Assembly: GCA_963814805.1 (NCBI GenBank)
Contig: CAWFER010000012.1
Span: forward strand, 248,001 to 312,000
Direction of reading: 5' to 3'
DNA length: 64,000 nt
DNA from: AP-15 sp963814805
GTDB taxonomy: Bacteria; Pseudomonadota; Alphaproteobacteria; ATCC43930; CGMCC-115725
How positions within the stretch are numbered: the first letter of the stretch is position 1; every line of letters starts with the position of its first letter. Shown here one piece after another: positions 56,142 to 64,000 of the stretch. A program made the position numbers and the translations under genes. The notes below the pieces were generated by a model. That model made no database searches, was not told where the DNA came from, and worked only from the letters and a program-made list of their open reading frames with translations.

Positions 56142-58525
56142 TCATCCTTGCAATCTCGTTACGCAATTCGATCGTCGAGACCTCGCAGCGATCGCCGCAA
56201 CCTTCGCCGGTGCCTCCCGGATAGCGCGCCACAGGCGCTCGGGGGTGGCGGGCATTTCGAGGTGGCGGATGCCGAGCGGCGCGAGGGCGTCGACCAGCGC
56301 GTTGCCGACCGCCGGCAGCGCGCCGACATTGCCGGCTTCGCCGGCGCCCTTGACGCCCAACGGGTTGGTCTTGGTCGGCACCGGGTTGCTGTCGCAATGG
56401 ACCGCCGACAGATCGCCGGCGCGCGGCATCGCGTAATCCATGAACGAACCGGTCAAGAGCTGCCCCGAGCCGGCATCGAAGCGGATGTCCTCCATCAGCA
56501 CCTGGCCGACACCCTGGGCGATGCCGCCGCAGATCTGGCCTTCGAGCAGGAGCGGGTTCAGCACCGTGCCGACATCGTCGACCACACTGTAGCGCAGGAC
56601 CTCGACCTCGCCCGTTTCCGGGTCGATCTCGAGCTCGCAGATATGAACCCCGTTCGGGAAGTTCTGCTGCTTCGAGGTGAAGGCAGCGCCGGCGATCAGC
56701 CCGGGCTCCATATCGTCGGGCAGGTCCGGCGGGTTGAACGAATGGGTCGCGACCTCGCCGATCGTCAGGGCGCGGTTCGAGCGCGGCGCGGTGAAGAGCC
56801 CATCGGCGAAGCGACCTCGCCCGCCTCGGCGCCGAGCAGGTGGGCGGCGATCGCCTTGGCCTTCACCACGATCTTCTCGGTCGCCAGATAGACCGCCGAC
56901 CCGCCGAGCGCTGCCGAGCGCGAGCCGCCGGTGCCTTCGCCGTTGGCGACCTTGTCGGTGTCGCCCTGCACGTAGTGCACCTGGCCGGGGTGGATGCCGA
57001 GCCGGTCGCACAGCAATTGCTTGTAGACCGTCTCGTGGCCCTGGCCCTGGGTGACCGAGCCGGACACCAGGGTCACCGTGCCGCCGCGGTCGAAGCGGAT
57101 CTCGGCCGCCTCGAACCCGCCGGCCGCGGCGCGCTCGATCGTGTTGGAGAGGCCGAGGCCGCGCAATTTGCCGCGGGCGCGGGCCGCGGCTCGGCGCTGC
57201 TCGAAACCCTCGGCATCGGCGAGCTTCAATGCCAGGTCGAGGTTTTTGGCGAATTCGCCGCAATCATAGGTGAAAGTCAGCCCCGATTTGAACGGCATCG
57301 CCTCGGGCGGGATCATGTTGCGCCGGCGCAATTCGATCGCGTCGATGCCGAGTTCGGCGGCGGCCTCGTCGACCATGCGCTCGATCACATAGGCGGCCTC
57401 GGGCCGGCCATTGCCGCGATAGGCGCGCACCGGGTTGGTGTTGGTGTAGACCGCGGTCACCTCGGCCCGCACCGCGGGCGTGCGGTAGACCCCGGCCAAG
57501 GTGCCGAGATTGGCGACAAAGGCGTTGGAGCCGGCCTGCGGATAGGCGCCGACGGCGGCGATCGTCTTGACCCGCAGACCGAGGAACTGTGCCGTCGCGG
57601 TCGAGCGCCAGCTCGGCCTCGGTGACGTTGTCGCGGGCCTGCGCGTCGCCCATGAAAGCTTCGCTGCGGGTGCTGGTCCATTTGACCGGCCGGCCGACCA
57701 TCTTCGAGGCCAGCAGGACCAGCGCCACCTCGTTGTAGATCGCCGATTTCATGCCAAAGCTGCCGCCGATATCGCCGGCGACGACGCGCACATGGCTTTC
57801 GGGAACCTTCAGCACCTGGCGCGCGAGCTCGGCGCGGTAGCCGTGGACGCGCTGCAAGGTGGTGTAGATGGTCCAGCGGTCCTCGGCCGGGTTGTAGTCG
57901 CCGATGGCGCCCCGCGGCTCCATGCTGGCGGCGGTCACCCGGTTGATCACGAAACGGCGGCGCACGACATGCGCGGCCTCGGCAAAGGCGGCGTCGGTCG
58001 CCGCCGCATCGCCCTCGGCATGAAAGAAGGCGACGTTGCCCGCGGCCTCCTCCCAGACCAGCGGTGCATCCGGGCTCGACGGCGCCGGCGGTCGAGACGA
58101 TCGCCGGCAACGGCTCGTAATCGACCGCGATCAGTTCGGCCGCGTCGGCCGCCTGGTCTTTGGTCAAGGCCACGACAAAGGCGACATAGTCGCCGACCCA
58201 GCGCACCCGGTCCTTGACCAGGGCCGGAAAGCGCGGTCGGGACGAAGGCGAGCCGTCGCGCAACCTGAGCCCGCTCGGGCTCGGCAGGTCGCCCCAGCCC
58301 GAAGCTTGCCAATCCGCCCCGGTCAGTACCGCCAGCACCCCCGGCGCCGCCCTGGCCGGGCCCGCGTCGACCCTGCGGATGCGCGCGTGGGCGTGGGGCG
58401 AGCGCAGCACATGGCCGAAGACCATGCGCGGCAGCACCATGTCGTCGACATAGCGCCCGCCGCCGCGCAAGCAGCCGCGGGTCCTCGAACCGCGGCACCG
58501 CCTGACCCACCGCGAAATCACCCAT
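56142..58525 (-). pseudogene. Second xanthine dehydrogenase family molybdopterin-binding subunit, frameshifted
   Basis: About 790 residues. ATG 58525 has a perfect aggagg 7 bases before; the opening GDFAVGQAVPRFEDPRLL is typical. Blocks across frames: SPHAHARIRRVDAGPA, VAGDIGGSFGMKSAIYNEVA, VRAYRGNGRPEAAYVIERMV, SGSVTQGQGHETVYKQLLCD, NPVPTKTNPLGVKGAGEAGN (active-site Glu in GEAG). Frame changes fall near 58475, 58080, 57590 and 56815. As with the gene at 40206, no [2Fe-2S] or FAD subunit is adjacent. Substrate class (aldehyde, carbon monoxide, heterocycle) cannot be told; the CODH loop AYxCSFR is absent. Confidence 0.83.
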
Positions 58526-58527
58526 GA

Positions 58528-58692
58528 TCAAGCCTCCTGATCGGTCTGGCGACGCGCGGCGCGGTCGTGAATATCCTCGCAGGACAGCCGATCGGATGCC
58601 CGGAAGACGGCGATGCGTTCTCGAAGCGCGGCTTCTTCCCGCTTCAACCGCTCGGCTTCGCGTGTCGCCGGTTTGATGATCTTCTGAGACAT
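58528..58692 (-). CDS. Small hypothetical protein coupled to the molybdopterin subunit gene
   Basis: 54 residues, ATG 58692 with SD ggagagg. Sequence MSQKIIKPATREAERLKREE begins a highly charged helix (REEAALRERIAVF), ending RRQTDQEA. Its TGA ends 2 bases before the next ATG, and the SD of the molybdopterin subunit lies within this frame, so translation is probably coupled. No family recognised; it might be a chaperone-like or regulatory small protein, or a chance frame. Confidence 0.45.
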   Translation of the reverse strand: MSQKIIKPATREAERLKREEAALRERIAVFRASDRLSCEDIHDRAARRQTDQEA

Positions 58693-58713
58693 ATCAATTC
58701 GGTCCTCTCCCGC

Positions 58714-59481
58714 TCACACCGCCATCCAGCCGCCATCGACATTGTATGCCGCGCCGGTGACGTAGCTCGCCCGCTCGGATAAGAGCCAGACCACCATCTC
58801 GGCGATTTCCTCGGGTCTGGCCATGCGCTTAAGCGGGGTCTGCGCGATGATCGCCGCACCGCGCCGGCGCATCGTCTCCTCGGTCATCCGTGTCTCGACA
58901 TAGCCGGGGCAGACCGCGTTGACCCGGATCCCGGCCTCGGCGTATTCGATCGCCGCGGTCTTGGTCAGCCCGACGACGCCATGCTTGGCCGCGACATAGG
59001 CCGACGAGGTCGGCAACCCGGCAAGCCCGGCGATCGAGGCGGTGTTGACGATGGCGCCGCCGCCCTGGGCCTGCATTTGAAGAAGCTCGTGCTTCATGCA
59101 CAGCCAGACACCCTTCAGATTGACCGCGATCATCCGGTCGAAGGCGTCCTCGGACCATTCGGCGGTCTTCTTGCCGGCGGCCTCGACCTGCCAGCCGGCG
59201 ATCCCGGCATTGTTGAAGGCGCAATCGAGCCGACCGTAAGCGCCAATGACAGCCTCGATCATCGCCCGGACATCGGCGTCGCGCGCGACATCACCGGCGA
59301 GCGACATCGCCTGGCCGCCGGCGGCGTTGACCAGCGCCACGGTTTCGCGCGCGGCGTCGGCGGCGATATCGGCGACCGCGAGGCGGGCGCCTTCGCGCGC
59401 CAGGGCGAGTGCCGTCGCCCGGCCGATGCCGCCGCCGCCGCCGGTCACCAGCGCCGATTTCCCGTCGAGCAACCCGGCCAT
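58714..59481 (-). CDS. SDR family oxidoreductase
   Basis: Classical short-chain dehydrogenase, 255 residues, intact. Cofactor loop LVTGGGGGIGRATALALARE (TGxxxGIG at ~13-20), acidic residue in VADIAADA favouring NAD, NNAG in FNNAGIAGW, catalytic Ser in NTASIAGLAGLPTSS, Tyr and Lys in SAYVAAKHGVVGLTKTA, and PGYVETRMTEE. C-terminus SYVTGAAYNVDGGWMAV. Substrate unknown. It is 21 bp upstream of the small coupled gene and the molybdopterin subunit on the same strand, so an operon oxidising an alcohol then an aldehyde is plausible (inference). Confidence 0.92.
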   Translation of the reverse strand: MAGLLDGKSALVTGGGGGIGRATALALAREGARLAVADIAADAARETVALVNAAGGQAMSLAGDVARDADVRAMIEAVIGAYGRLDCAFNNAGIAGWQVEAAGKKTAEWSEDAFDRMIAVNLKGVWLCMKHELLQMQAQGGGAIVNTASIAGLAGLPTSSAYVAAKHGVVGLTKTAAIEYAEAGIRVNAVCPGYVETRMTEETMRRRGAAIIAQTPLKRMARPEEIAEMVVWLLSERASYVTGAAYNVDGGWMAV

Positions 59482-59501
59482 GGTCTCCTCCTGGTCTGTC
59501 C

Positions 59502-59759
59502 TCAGCCGCTGGAATAGCGCGCCCGCGGCGCGCCGACGCCCGATCTGCCGCCGGGCGCGACCAGGAAGATCGTCGGGACCCAGGGCGGCGGGCAGCCTTC
59601 ACGGCGATCCTTCAGGCGCCGCTCCCGGTCGGCGAGCGCGGCGTCGCCGCAACCGGATTGCTGGTGCTCGGCGGCGTTCGGCGCGACCGCGTCGCGGCGC
59701 AGTTCGTCGATGCGCGCGCGGATCGTCGTGAAGTCGTCGGCGGCGCGGGGTCGGGTCAC
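59502..59759 (-). CDS. Small hypothetical protein
   Basis: 85 residues beginning MTRPRAADDFTTIRARIDEL, then RRDAVAPNAAEHQQSGCGDA. The N-terminal helix RAADDFTTIRARIDELRRD is a style I have seen in small uncharacterised alphaproteobacterial proteins; this is recollection, not a search result. No membrane segment. It is 20 bp upstream of the SDR gene on the same strand. Function unknown. Confidence 0.45.
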   Translation of the reverse strand: MTRPRAADDFTTIRARIDELRRDAVAPNAAEHQQSGCGDAALADRERRLKDRREGCPPPWVPTIFLVAPGGRSGVGAPRARYSSG

Positions 59760-59833
59760 ATTGGCTCCTGTCGAGCGGGCGCAAATCCGGTTCGAACCGG
59801 ATCGCCCAGCCTATCTGCCCGAATAGCCTTCGA

Positions 59834-59983
59834 TCAATGGTAGCCGCCGGTCGGGCTCGGGCCGGTGATCACGCAGCGCACGCTGGCGTCGGCGCCGCCG
59901 TAATAGGCGCAATCGCGCACCGAGCAGCCGGCGAGCGCCGCTAGATTGATGATGATCGCCGCAATCAGCAAGAGATAGCGCAT
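59834..59983 (-). CDS. Very small lipoprotein
   Basis: 49 residues, too short for most gene callers. MRYLLLIAAIIINLAALAGC is a lipoprotein signal with lipobox LAGC (Cys20); the mature part SVRDCAYYGGADASVRCVIT has two more Cys. SD gagaag lies 4 bases before ATG 59983. Reminiscent of entericidin-type or other small envelope lipoproteins, but not assigned. Confidence 0.55.
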   Translation of the reverse strand: MRYLLLIAAIIINLAALAGCSVRDCAYYGGADASVRCVITGPSPTGGYH

Positions 59984-60061
59984 CAGCTTCTCGCCGAATT
60001 CTGAACAGCTTGTTGAAGCAGTAGGGAGGCTACGCGGGCGCGCGACGCCGGCGAGATCGGC

Positions 60062-60598
60062 TCATTTGAGCTTGTCGGCGAAGCGGGCGATGCCGGCGTT
60101 GGCGCAGGCCTCGTCCTTGTCGCCGCCGGGCGAACCGCTGACCCCGATGGCGCCGACCACCTCGCCGCCGGCCTTGACCGGCATGCCGCCGGCGAGCGCG
60201 ATCGTGCCGGCGGTGTCCTTGAGCCCGGCTATTGCCGGCTGGCTGAGGACGCGGTGCGCCCATTGCCCGGAAGGCTGCTTGAAGGTCAGCGCGGTAAAGG
60301 CCTTGCGCCGGCTGGTGAGGAGCGTGTGCGGACCCGCCCCGTCATCGCGAAAGGCGATCTTGACCAGCCCGTCGCGATCGAGGACGGTCACGCTCACATG
60401 GTTGCCGTCGGCGCGGCATTTGGCGAGCGCCGCCTGCGCAATCCCTTGGGCCAGATCGAGCGACAGCGTCTTTACCGTGACGAGGGTACAGGTGTCGCAT
60501 CCGCCGCCGCCGGGATCGGCGGCTGAGGCCGGCCCCGCCCAAGCGGCGAGCAGCAACAGAAAGGCCGGCAGCGAGCCGGTCAGACGCGCGATAGGCAT
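60062..60598 (-). CDS. Exported heme-binding (GlcG/HbpS/DUF336) family protein
   Basis: 178 residues. Signal peptide RLTGSLPAFLLLLAAWAGPASAADP with cleavage after ASA is split here as PAFLLLLAAWAGPASA. The GlcG/HbpS domain shows LDLAQGIAQAALAKCRADGN, VSVTVLDRDGLVKIAFRDDG, SRRKAFTALTFKQPSG and GGMPVKAGGEVVGAIGVSG, with GGDKDEACANAGIARF at the end. Members bind heme or corrinoid-like ligands and often lie next to two-component systems or glycolate genes; none here. Divergent from maiA. Intact. Confidence 0.9.
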   Translation of the reverse strand: MPIARLTGSLPAFLLLLAAWAGPASAADPGGGGCDTCTLVTVKTLSLDLAQGIAQAALAKCRADGNHVSVTVLDRDGLVKIAFRDDGAGPHTLLTSRRKAFTALTFKQPSGQWAHRVLSQPAIAGLKDTAGTIALAGGMPVKAGGEVVGAIGVSGSPGGDKDEACANAGIARFADKLK

Positions 60599-60678
60599 TT
60601 GCGGATCCTCGCGAAACCGAGCTTGCCAGGGCGGCCCCGAGCGCCGCCGAGCGGTTGAACTTGAAGGGAGACTGTGGG

Positions 60679-61317
60679 ATGAGGCTCTACACCTATTACC
60701 GCTCGCAAGCGAGCTTCTGCGTGCGCATCGCCCTCAATCTGAAAGGACTTTCCCACGAAGACAGCTTTTTGCATCTGGAGCGCGGCGATCAGTTCGCCGC
60801 CGAATACCGCGCGCTCAACCCGCAAATGATGGTGCCGACCCTGATCGACGGCGCGACCGAACTGTTCCAGTCGTTGGCGATCCTCGAATACCTCGAGGAG
60901 CTTCGCCCGCAACCGCCGCTGCTGCCGAGGGAGCCCGAGGCGCGCGCCTGGGTGCGCGGGCTGGCGCTGATCAACGCCGCCGATTCGCACCCGCTGATCG
61001 TGCCGCGGGTCCGCCACTACTTGACCGACGTGCTCAAGCTCAGTGACGCCCAGCGGCTCGACTGGATACGGCATTGGCTGGGGTTGGGACTGGAGGCGAT
61101 CGAAGCGCGGCTCGCCAGCCATCCGCAGAGCGGCGAGTTCTGCCATGGCGGCGGGCCCTCGATCGCCGACATCTGCCTGGTGACCCAGGTGACCCCGGCG
61201 CAGACCTTCGACTGCCCGCTCGACGCCTTTCCGCGGGTGATGCGGGTATACGATCGCTGCATGGCGATCCCGGCCTTTGCCGACGCTCATCCCGCGCGCC
61301 AGCCCGATGCCGAATGA
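60679..61317 (+). CDS. maiA: Maleylacetoacetate isomerase (zeta-class glutathione S-transferase)
   Basis: 212 residues; ATG 60679 follows gggag. Glutathione-dependent cis-trans isomerisation of maleylacetoacetate or maleylpyruvate in tyrosine/gentisate breakdown. Zeta-GST layout: MRLYTYYRSQASFCVRIALN (the S-S-C-S motif is RSQAS here), NPQMMVPTLIDGATELFQSL (MVPTL, GSH site), AILEYLEELRPQPPLLP, then GGGPSIADICLVTQVTPAQT. The canonical SSCS catalytic loop is altered, so confirm substrate. Fumarylacetoacetase and homogentisate dioxygenase are not nearby. Confidence 0.87.
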   Translation: MRLYTYYRSQASFCVRIALNLKGLSHEDSFLHLERGDQFAAEYRALNPQMMVPTLIDGATELFQSLAILEYLEELRPQPPLLPREPEARAWVRGLALINAADSHPLIVPRVRHYLTDVLKLSDAQRLDWIRHWLGLGLEAIEARLASHPQSGEFCHGGGPSIADICLVTQVTPAQTFDCPLDAFPRVMRVYDRCMAIPAFADAHPARQPDAE

Positions 61318-61355
61318 GGCCGCGGCCGCGGCGGGGTGGACGCGGGGTTAACAAT

Positions 61356-61383
61356 TTGTCAAGATCGGTTCGGCTGGTTTAAT
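61356..61383 (+). promoter_or_regulatory. Sigma-70-type promoter
   Basis: TTGTCA (61356-61361) and TTTAAT (61378-61383), each 5 of 6 matches, spaced 16 bp, in an AT-rich patch. The expected start near 61390 leaves only about 5 bases before the ATG at 61395. Confidence 0.45.
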
Positions 61384-61394
61384 TTTGTGCTCAC

Positions 61395-61718
61395 ATGACG
61401 CTTCGGGTCCCGACCGCCCTTGCCCTTGCCGTCTGCGTCAATTTGCTGATGGCCGGCGCCGTCGACGCCGCTTCGTGCAATGTGAAAAAGCGCCATGATT
61501 GTCTGAAAATGCCGGGGACCGTCAGCTTCAGCACGGTGCCCGACATCTCGCGGCAGATCGTCGGCGATGAGCCGTCTGCAAAACAACCGCCGTCCAGCAC
61601 CCTCGAAGCCGCGCCGATTACCACCTATACCGGACCGACGGTCGGGATCAACTCGATGGCCAGGGCGCCGACCGTCGGCTATTACTGGTCGCTGGAGCCC
61701 CAGACCGACACCCACTGA
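61395..61718 (+). CDS. Hypothetical secreted protein
   Basis: 107 residues. Signal peptide VPTALALAVCVNLLMAGAVD with cleavage near VDAAS. Mature part has SCNVKKRHDCLKMPGTVSFS (one Cys pair), a Pro/Ser/Thr-rich segment (PSAKQPPSSTLEAAPITT) and ends YYWSLEPQTDTH. No family recognised. A convincing promoter and no SD suggest a short-leader or leaderless transcript. It converges with the phosphoribosyltransferase gene. Confidence 0.6.
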   Translation: MTLRVPTALALAVCVNLLMAGAVDAASCNVKKRHDCLKMPGTVSFSTVPDISRQIVGDEPSAKQPPSSTLEAAPITTYTGPTVGINSMARAPTVGYYWSLEPQTDTH

Positions 61719-61739
61719 CGCCTACCCGATCACTGACGC

Positions 61740-62627
61740 CTAACCGGCCGAGCCGCTGGATGCCCGCTCTCGCGCTTCGAGAAGCGCCGCGACCTCGTCG
61801 TCGGCAAGCTGCGTGAACTCGTCGTAATGGGCGCTGACGGCGAAGAACGGGCTGGGGGTGGCGAGGCAGACGATTTCGTCGGCTTCCGCCTGCTAGGCGT
61901 CGAGCGTCTCCTGCGGGGCCACCGGCACGGCGAGCACGATCCGCCCGGCGCCGGCTGCCCTGACCGCGCGCAACGCCGCTCGCATCGTGCTGCCGGTGGC
62001 GATCCCGTCGTCGACCACGATGACGGTCCGGCCGGCGAGCGGCGCCGGCCGGCGCGCGCCGCGATAGAGGGTCCGGCGGCGCTCGATTTCGGCGAGCTGC
62101 GCTTTGGTTTCGGCGGCGATGTAGGCGGGATCGACGCCAAGGGCCGCGGCGAGCCGGTCGTCGATCAGCACCTGCGGCGCGCCGCCATCGGCGACTGCGC
62201 CCAGCGCCAGCTCCGGCTGTCCGGGCGCGCCGATCTTGCGCACCAGCACGATGTCGAGCGGCGCGTCGAGGCTGAGCGCGATCTCGTAGCCGACCGGGAC
62301 CCCGCCGCGCGGCAGGCCGAGCACCACCGGCCCCTCGGCGCGCAGGTGCTGCAATCGCGGCGAGAGCGCCCGGCCGGCGGCGCGGCGGTCGGCGAACATG
62401 ACGGCCGCGGCCACGGCATCGTTGGGAATCAGCGGCCCGCGCGGCCCCCACCAGGCGCACAGCATTCCGGTCCGCACGCCCGCCGCGTCCATCGCCGCCA
62501 CCGAGGCATCGAGGGGAACCTCGCCCCCGCCGAGCTGCCCGGGGGCCCAGCGCCGCAGCGAATCGAACATCGGGTCGGCCAGCAGCTCCGCCGACGGATG
62601 CTGCATCCAGGCATCGATGATCACCAT
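61740..62627 (-). CDS. Amidohydrolase N-terminus fused to phosphoribosyltransferase, internal amber codon
   Basis: ATG 62627 (SD ggagg). Residues 1-76 (MVIIDAWMQHPSAELLADPM, then LDASVAAMDAAGVRTGMLCA) match the start of metal-dependent amidohydrolases. From residue 77 (MFADRRAAGRALSPRLQHLR) the protein is a PRTase of the ComF/hypoxanthine-like kind: VVLGLPRGGVPVGYEIALSL, DIVLVRKIGAPGQPELALGA, and the PRPP motif TVIVVDDGIATGSTM. An in-frame TAG occurs at 61893-61895; the same frame continues QAEADEIVCLATPSPFFAVS and AHYDEFTQLADDEVAALLEA to the stop at 61740. Either a nonsense mutation, a sequence error, or readthrough. The PRTase could start alone at ATG 62399. Confidence 0.75.
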
Positions 62628-62990
62628 GCCAGCCCTCCGGTAGCCGTTCGGATACCCAACACCCCCAGGGAATCACGGCCAGGACCAGCCCCAGAAGACA
62701 CCGTTTGCCCAGAGCACGGCTGCTCCTAACCCATAGTCACGAGCCCGCTGTCCGACGTGACGCACCCGAGCCGCCCAATTGGACGTCCGCGGCTGCCTGG
62801 GCCCGAGCCAGCTATGACGCGCAGATCGGTCATTCTGGCGCCCCGGTGCCGCGTTGCCTGTGGGAGGGCTGCGCCGGGACACGATGACTGCGGTGGCAAG
62901 GCAGTAACCGGCAGCTGATCCGGTGAGGGACTTCCGCCTCTGGACCAGTGCGCTCGTCATGACCAGCGTGGGATTGGTCAGGAGGTGACC
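62628..62990. other. Intergenic region without recognised gene
   Basis: 363 bp between the chimeric gene and the CoA-binding gene. I saw no convincing coding sequence or RNA. Base and codon style change about here: the DNA to the right resembles actinobacterial sequence, so a recombination or assembly junction may lie in this stretch. Confidence 0.4.
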
Positions 62991-63467
62991 ATGCAGAAGA
63001 TGAAACAGGCGGCCGCGGAGTTCCTGGCCGGCAAGCGCGTCGCGGTGACGGGTGTGTCGCGGAATCGGGGCGGGCACGGCAGCAACGCCGTGTATCAGCG
63101 CCTGCGGGACCGCGGCTACCAGGTGTTCGCGGTGAATCCGAACGCGGACGAGGTTGAAGGCGATCGCTGCTATCACGACCTGCGGTCGATACCAGGCGGC
63201 GTGGACTGGGTAGTCATCGGCACCAGGCCGGAAACCGCCGGATCCACCATACGCGAGTGCGCCGCGCTCGGAATCCGGCACGTGTGGATGCACCGGGGGC
63301 CCGGCGGCGGAAGCGTGTCCGGGCCGGCGGCGGAGTTCGGCCGTCAGCACGACATCAAGGTGATCAAGGGCGGCTGCCCGTGCATGTTCGATCCCACCGC
63401 CGATCCCGGCCACAAGGCCATGCGAGTCGTGTTCTCCTTGACCGGCGCGGTGCCGAGGCGGGTCTAG
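62991..63467 (+). CDS. CoA-binding domain protein
   Basis: 158 residues; ATG 62991 follows a perfect aggagg 5 bases upstream. CoA_binding_2 Rossmann fold: AGKRVAVTGVSRNRGGHGSN (nucleotide loop), RLRDRGYQVFAVNPNADEVE, HDLRSIPGGVDWVVIGTRPE, GIRHVWMHRGPGGGSVSGPA and KVIKGGCPCMFDPTADPGHK (conserved Cys and GGCPxMF). Distinct in style from the copy at 31719 and free of frameshifts. Likely actinobacterial in origin by sequence flavour (impression only). Confidence 0.88.
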   Translation: MQKMKQAAAEFLAGKRVAVTGVSRNRGGHGSNAVYQRLRDRGYQVFAVNPNADEVEGDRCYHDLRSIPGGVDWVVIGTRPETAGSTIRECAALGIRHVWMHRGPGGGSVSGPAAEFGRQHDIKVIKGGCPCMFDPTADPGHKAMRVVFSLTGAVPRRV

Positions 63468-63724
63468 CGCCGGCCGGGCAGCCATGCGAGGAGGAGGGGC
63501 CGCTCGCCATCGAACCCGGCGAAAGCGAGCGATCGTACCGTCGGTCCACTCACAGCCCCGTTTGGGAAGAACGCCAGGAACCGCGGAGAATCACCTGCGA
63601 GGATGTGCTGGCCGGAGCCGATAGCCTTGCTGACGGTTCTCGTGAAGCCGGCGCCGGCACCGGTGATCACCCGCCGGCGCCGTGGTGACGCAGGCCCGCT
63701 CACCGCGTGGATAGGGTGAATGCG

Positions 63725-64000
63725 ATGTCTCAGCAGCAGCCGCACCCAGGCTCGCCGGGCGTGCCGCTGGCCGCGACCGCCGAGTGGATCGCGGCGGTGC
63801 GCGCCGGCGAGACCCGCCGGCCCGACCGCCTCCTGGACGACCCGTGGGCCGCCGCACTGGCCGGACCCCATGGCGAGGACTGGCCCGGGGAGCGAGCCGG
63901 GAGCCCGGCGCTGGCGGACATGATCATCCGGGCCCGGTTCTTCGACGACTTCCTGCGGCGGGTCACCGGCACCGGCGAGGTCAGGCAGGTCGTGCTGCTG
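63725..64000 (+). CDS. Class I SAM-dependent methyltransferase, N-terminus (partial, runs off right edge)
   Basis: ATG 63725 opens MSQQQPHPGSPGVPLAATAE, then WIAAVRAGETRRPDRLLDDP, WAAALAGPHGEDW and ADMIIRARFFDDFLRRVTGT. The TAEWxAxxRAxExxRxDxLxxDPxA pattern is the start of the leucine-carboxyl-methyltransferase-like family frequent in actinobacteria. The following REVRQVVLLGAG-type SAM loop is only reached as VRQVVLL at the edge. Substrate unknown. Weak SD. The gene runs beyond the window. Confidence 0.8.
   Translation, partial: MSQQQPHPGSPGVPLAATAEWIAAVRAGETRRPDRLLDDPWAAALAGPHGEDWPGERAGSPALADMIIRARFFDDFLRRVTGTGEVRQVVLL

Noticed and set aside
1..64000. tRNA, rRNA, CRISPR arrays, replication origin
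   Set aside because: Scanned by eye for direct spaced repeats, cloverleaf-like ends and rRNA-like stretches; none convincing. A covariance-model search was not possible.

Overview
The window is GC-rich DNA, almost certainly from a soil or environmental alphaproteobacterium. Supporting this are the alphaproteobacterial style of the RND, DevC-type ABC, DUF3618/holin, PanB, HisI and FolB/FolP genes and the many catabolic single genes. I cannot name a genus. No rRNA, tRNA, CRISPR array or replication origin was seen. The last ~1.3 kb, from about 62.7 kb, reads more like actinobacterial DNA.

Layout. 0-7.2 kb (minus strand): an SDR, a UgpC/MalK-type ABC ATPase, a CLC chloride channel, and a three-gene DevC/DevC/DevA exporter whose ATPase carries a cyclic-nucleotide-binding domain. 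7.6-12 kb (plus): an RND adaptor-pump pair. 12-19.3 kb: an alpha/beta hydrolase, two LLM flavin oxidoreductases, a CoA-transferase pair overlapping a PLP enzyme, and a Phd/VapC toxin-antitoxin pair. 19.5-23.4 kb: an unknown protein, a serine-glyoxylate-type aminotransferase, a keto-acid hydratase and a NIPSNAP protein. 23.5-30.8 kb: a class A PBP, a membrane stress trio, hisI, a PEP-CTERM protein behind a sigma-54-like promoter, and a Rieske oxygenase. 30.9-37.3 kb: enoyl-CoA hydratase, CoA-binding protein, a lower-GC orphan ATPase, MetX-like hydrolase, lipoprotein, MaoC and MBL enzymes. 37.3-39.3 kb: a broken IS630 with gene remnants on both sides. 39.3-45.7 kb: panB, a molybdenum hydroxylase large subunit, aldo/keto reductase, formamidase and a DJ-1/PfpI protein. 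45.7-46.8 kb: an intact IS1595-type element with 10-bp direct repeats. 46.9-54.9 kb: PEBP, kup, RraA-like, VOC, folB-folP, trxC, DLH fusion, PPOX. 55-62.6 kb: PAP2, a second molybdenum hydroxylase subunit, SDR, GlcG/HbpS, maiA, and an amidohydrolase/phosphoribosyltransferase chimera.

The genes do not form one pathway. They are short operons of catabolic oxidoreductases and CoA-linked enzymes between housekeeping genes (hisI, panB, folB, kup). A striking global feature is that about twenty otherwise well-conserved genes are broken by single-base frameshifts, densest from 18 to 45 kb and 56 to 58 kb. Either the assembly has uncorrected indel errors or many genes are decaying.

Most interesting points: a FolP whose sequence resembles the mobile sulfonamide-resistance Sul enzymes rather than canonical DHPS, directly behind folB; a PEP-CTERM protein with a well-placed sigma-54 promoter; the low-GC orphan ATPase with a 20-residue overlapping leader; and an in-frame chimera of an amidohydrolase N-terminus with a phosphoribosyltransferase that also carries an internal amber codon.
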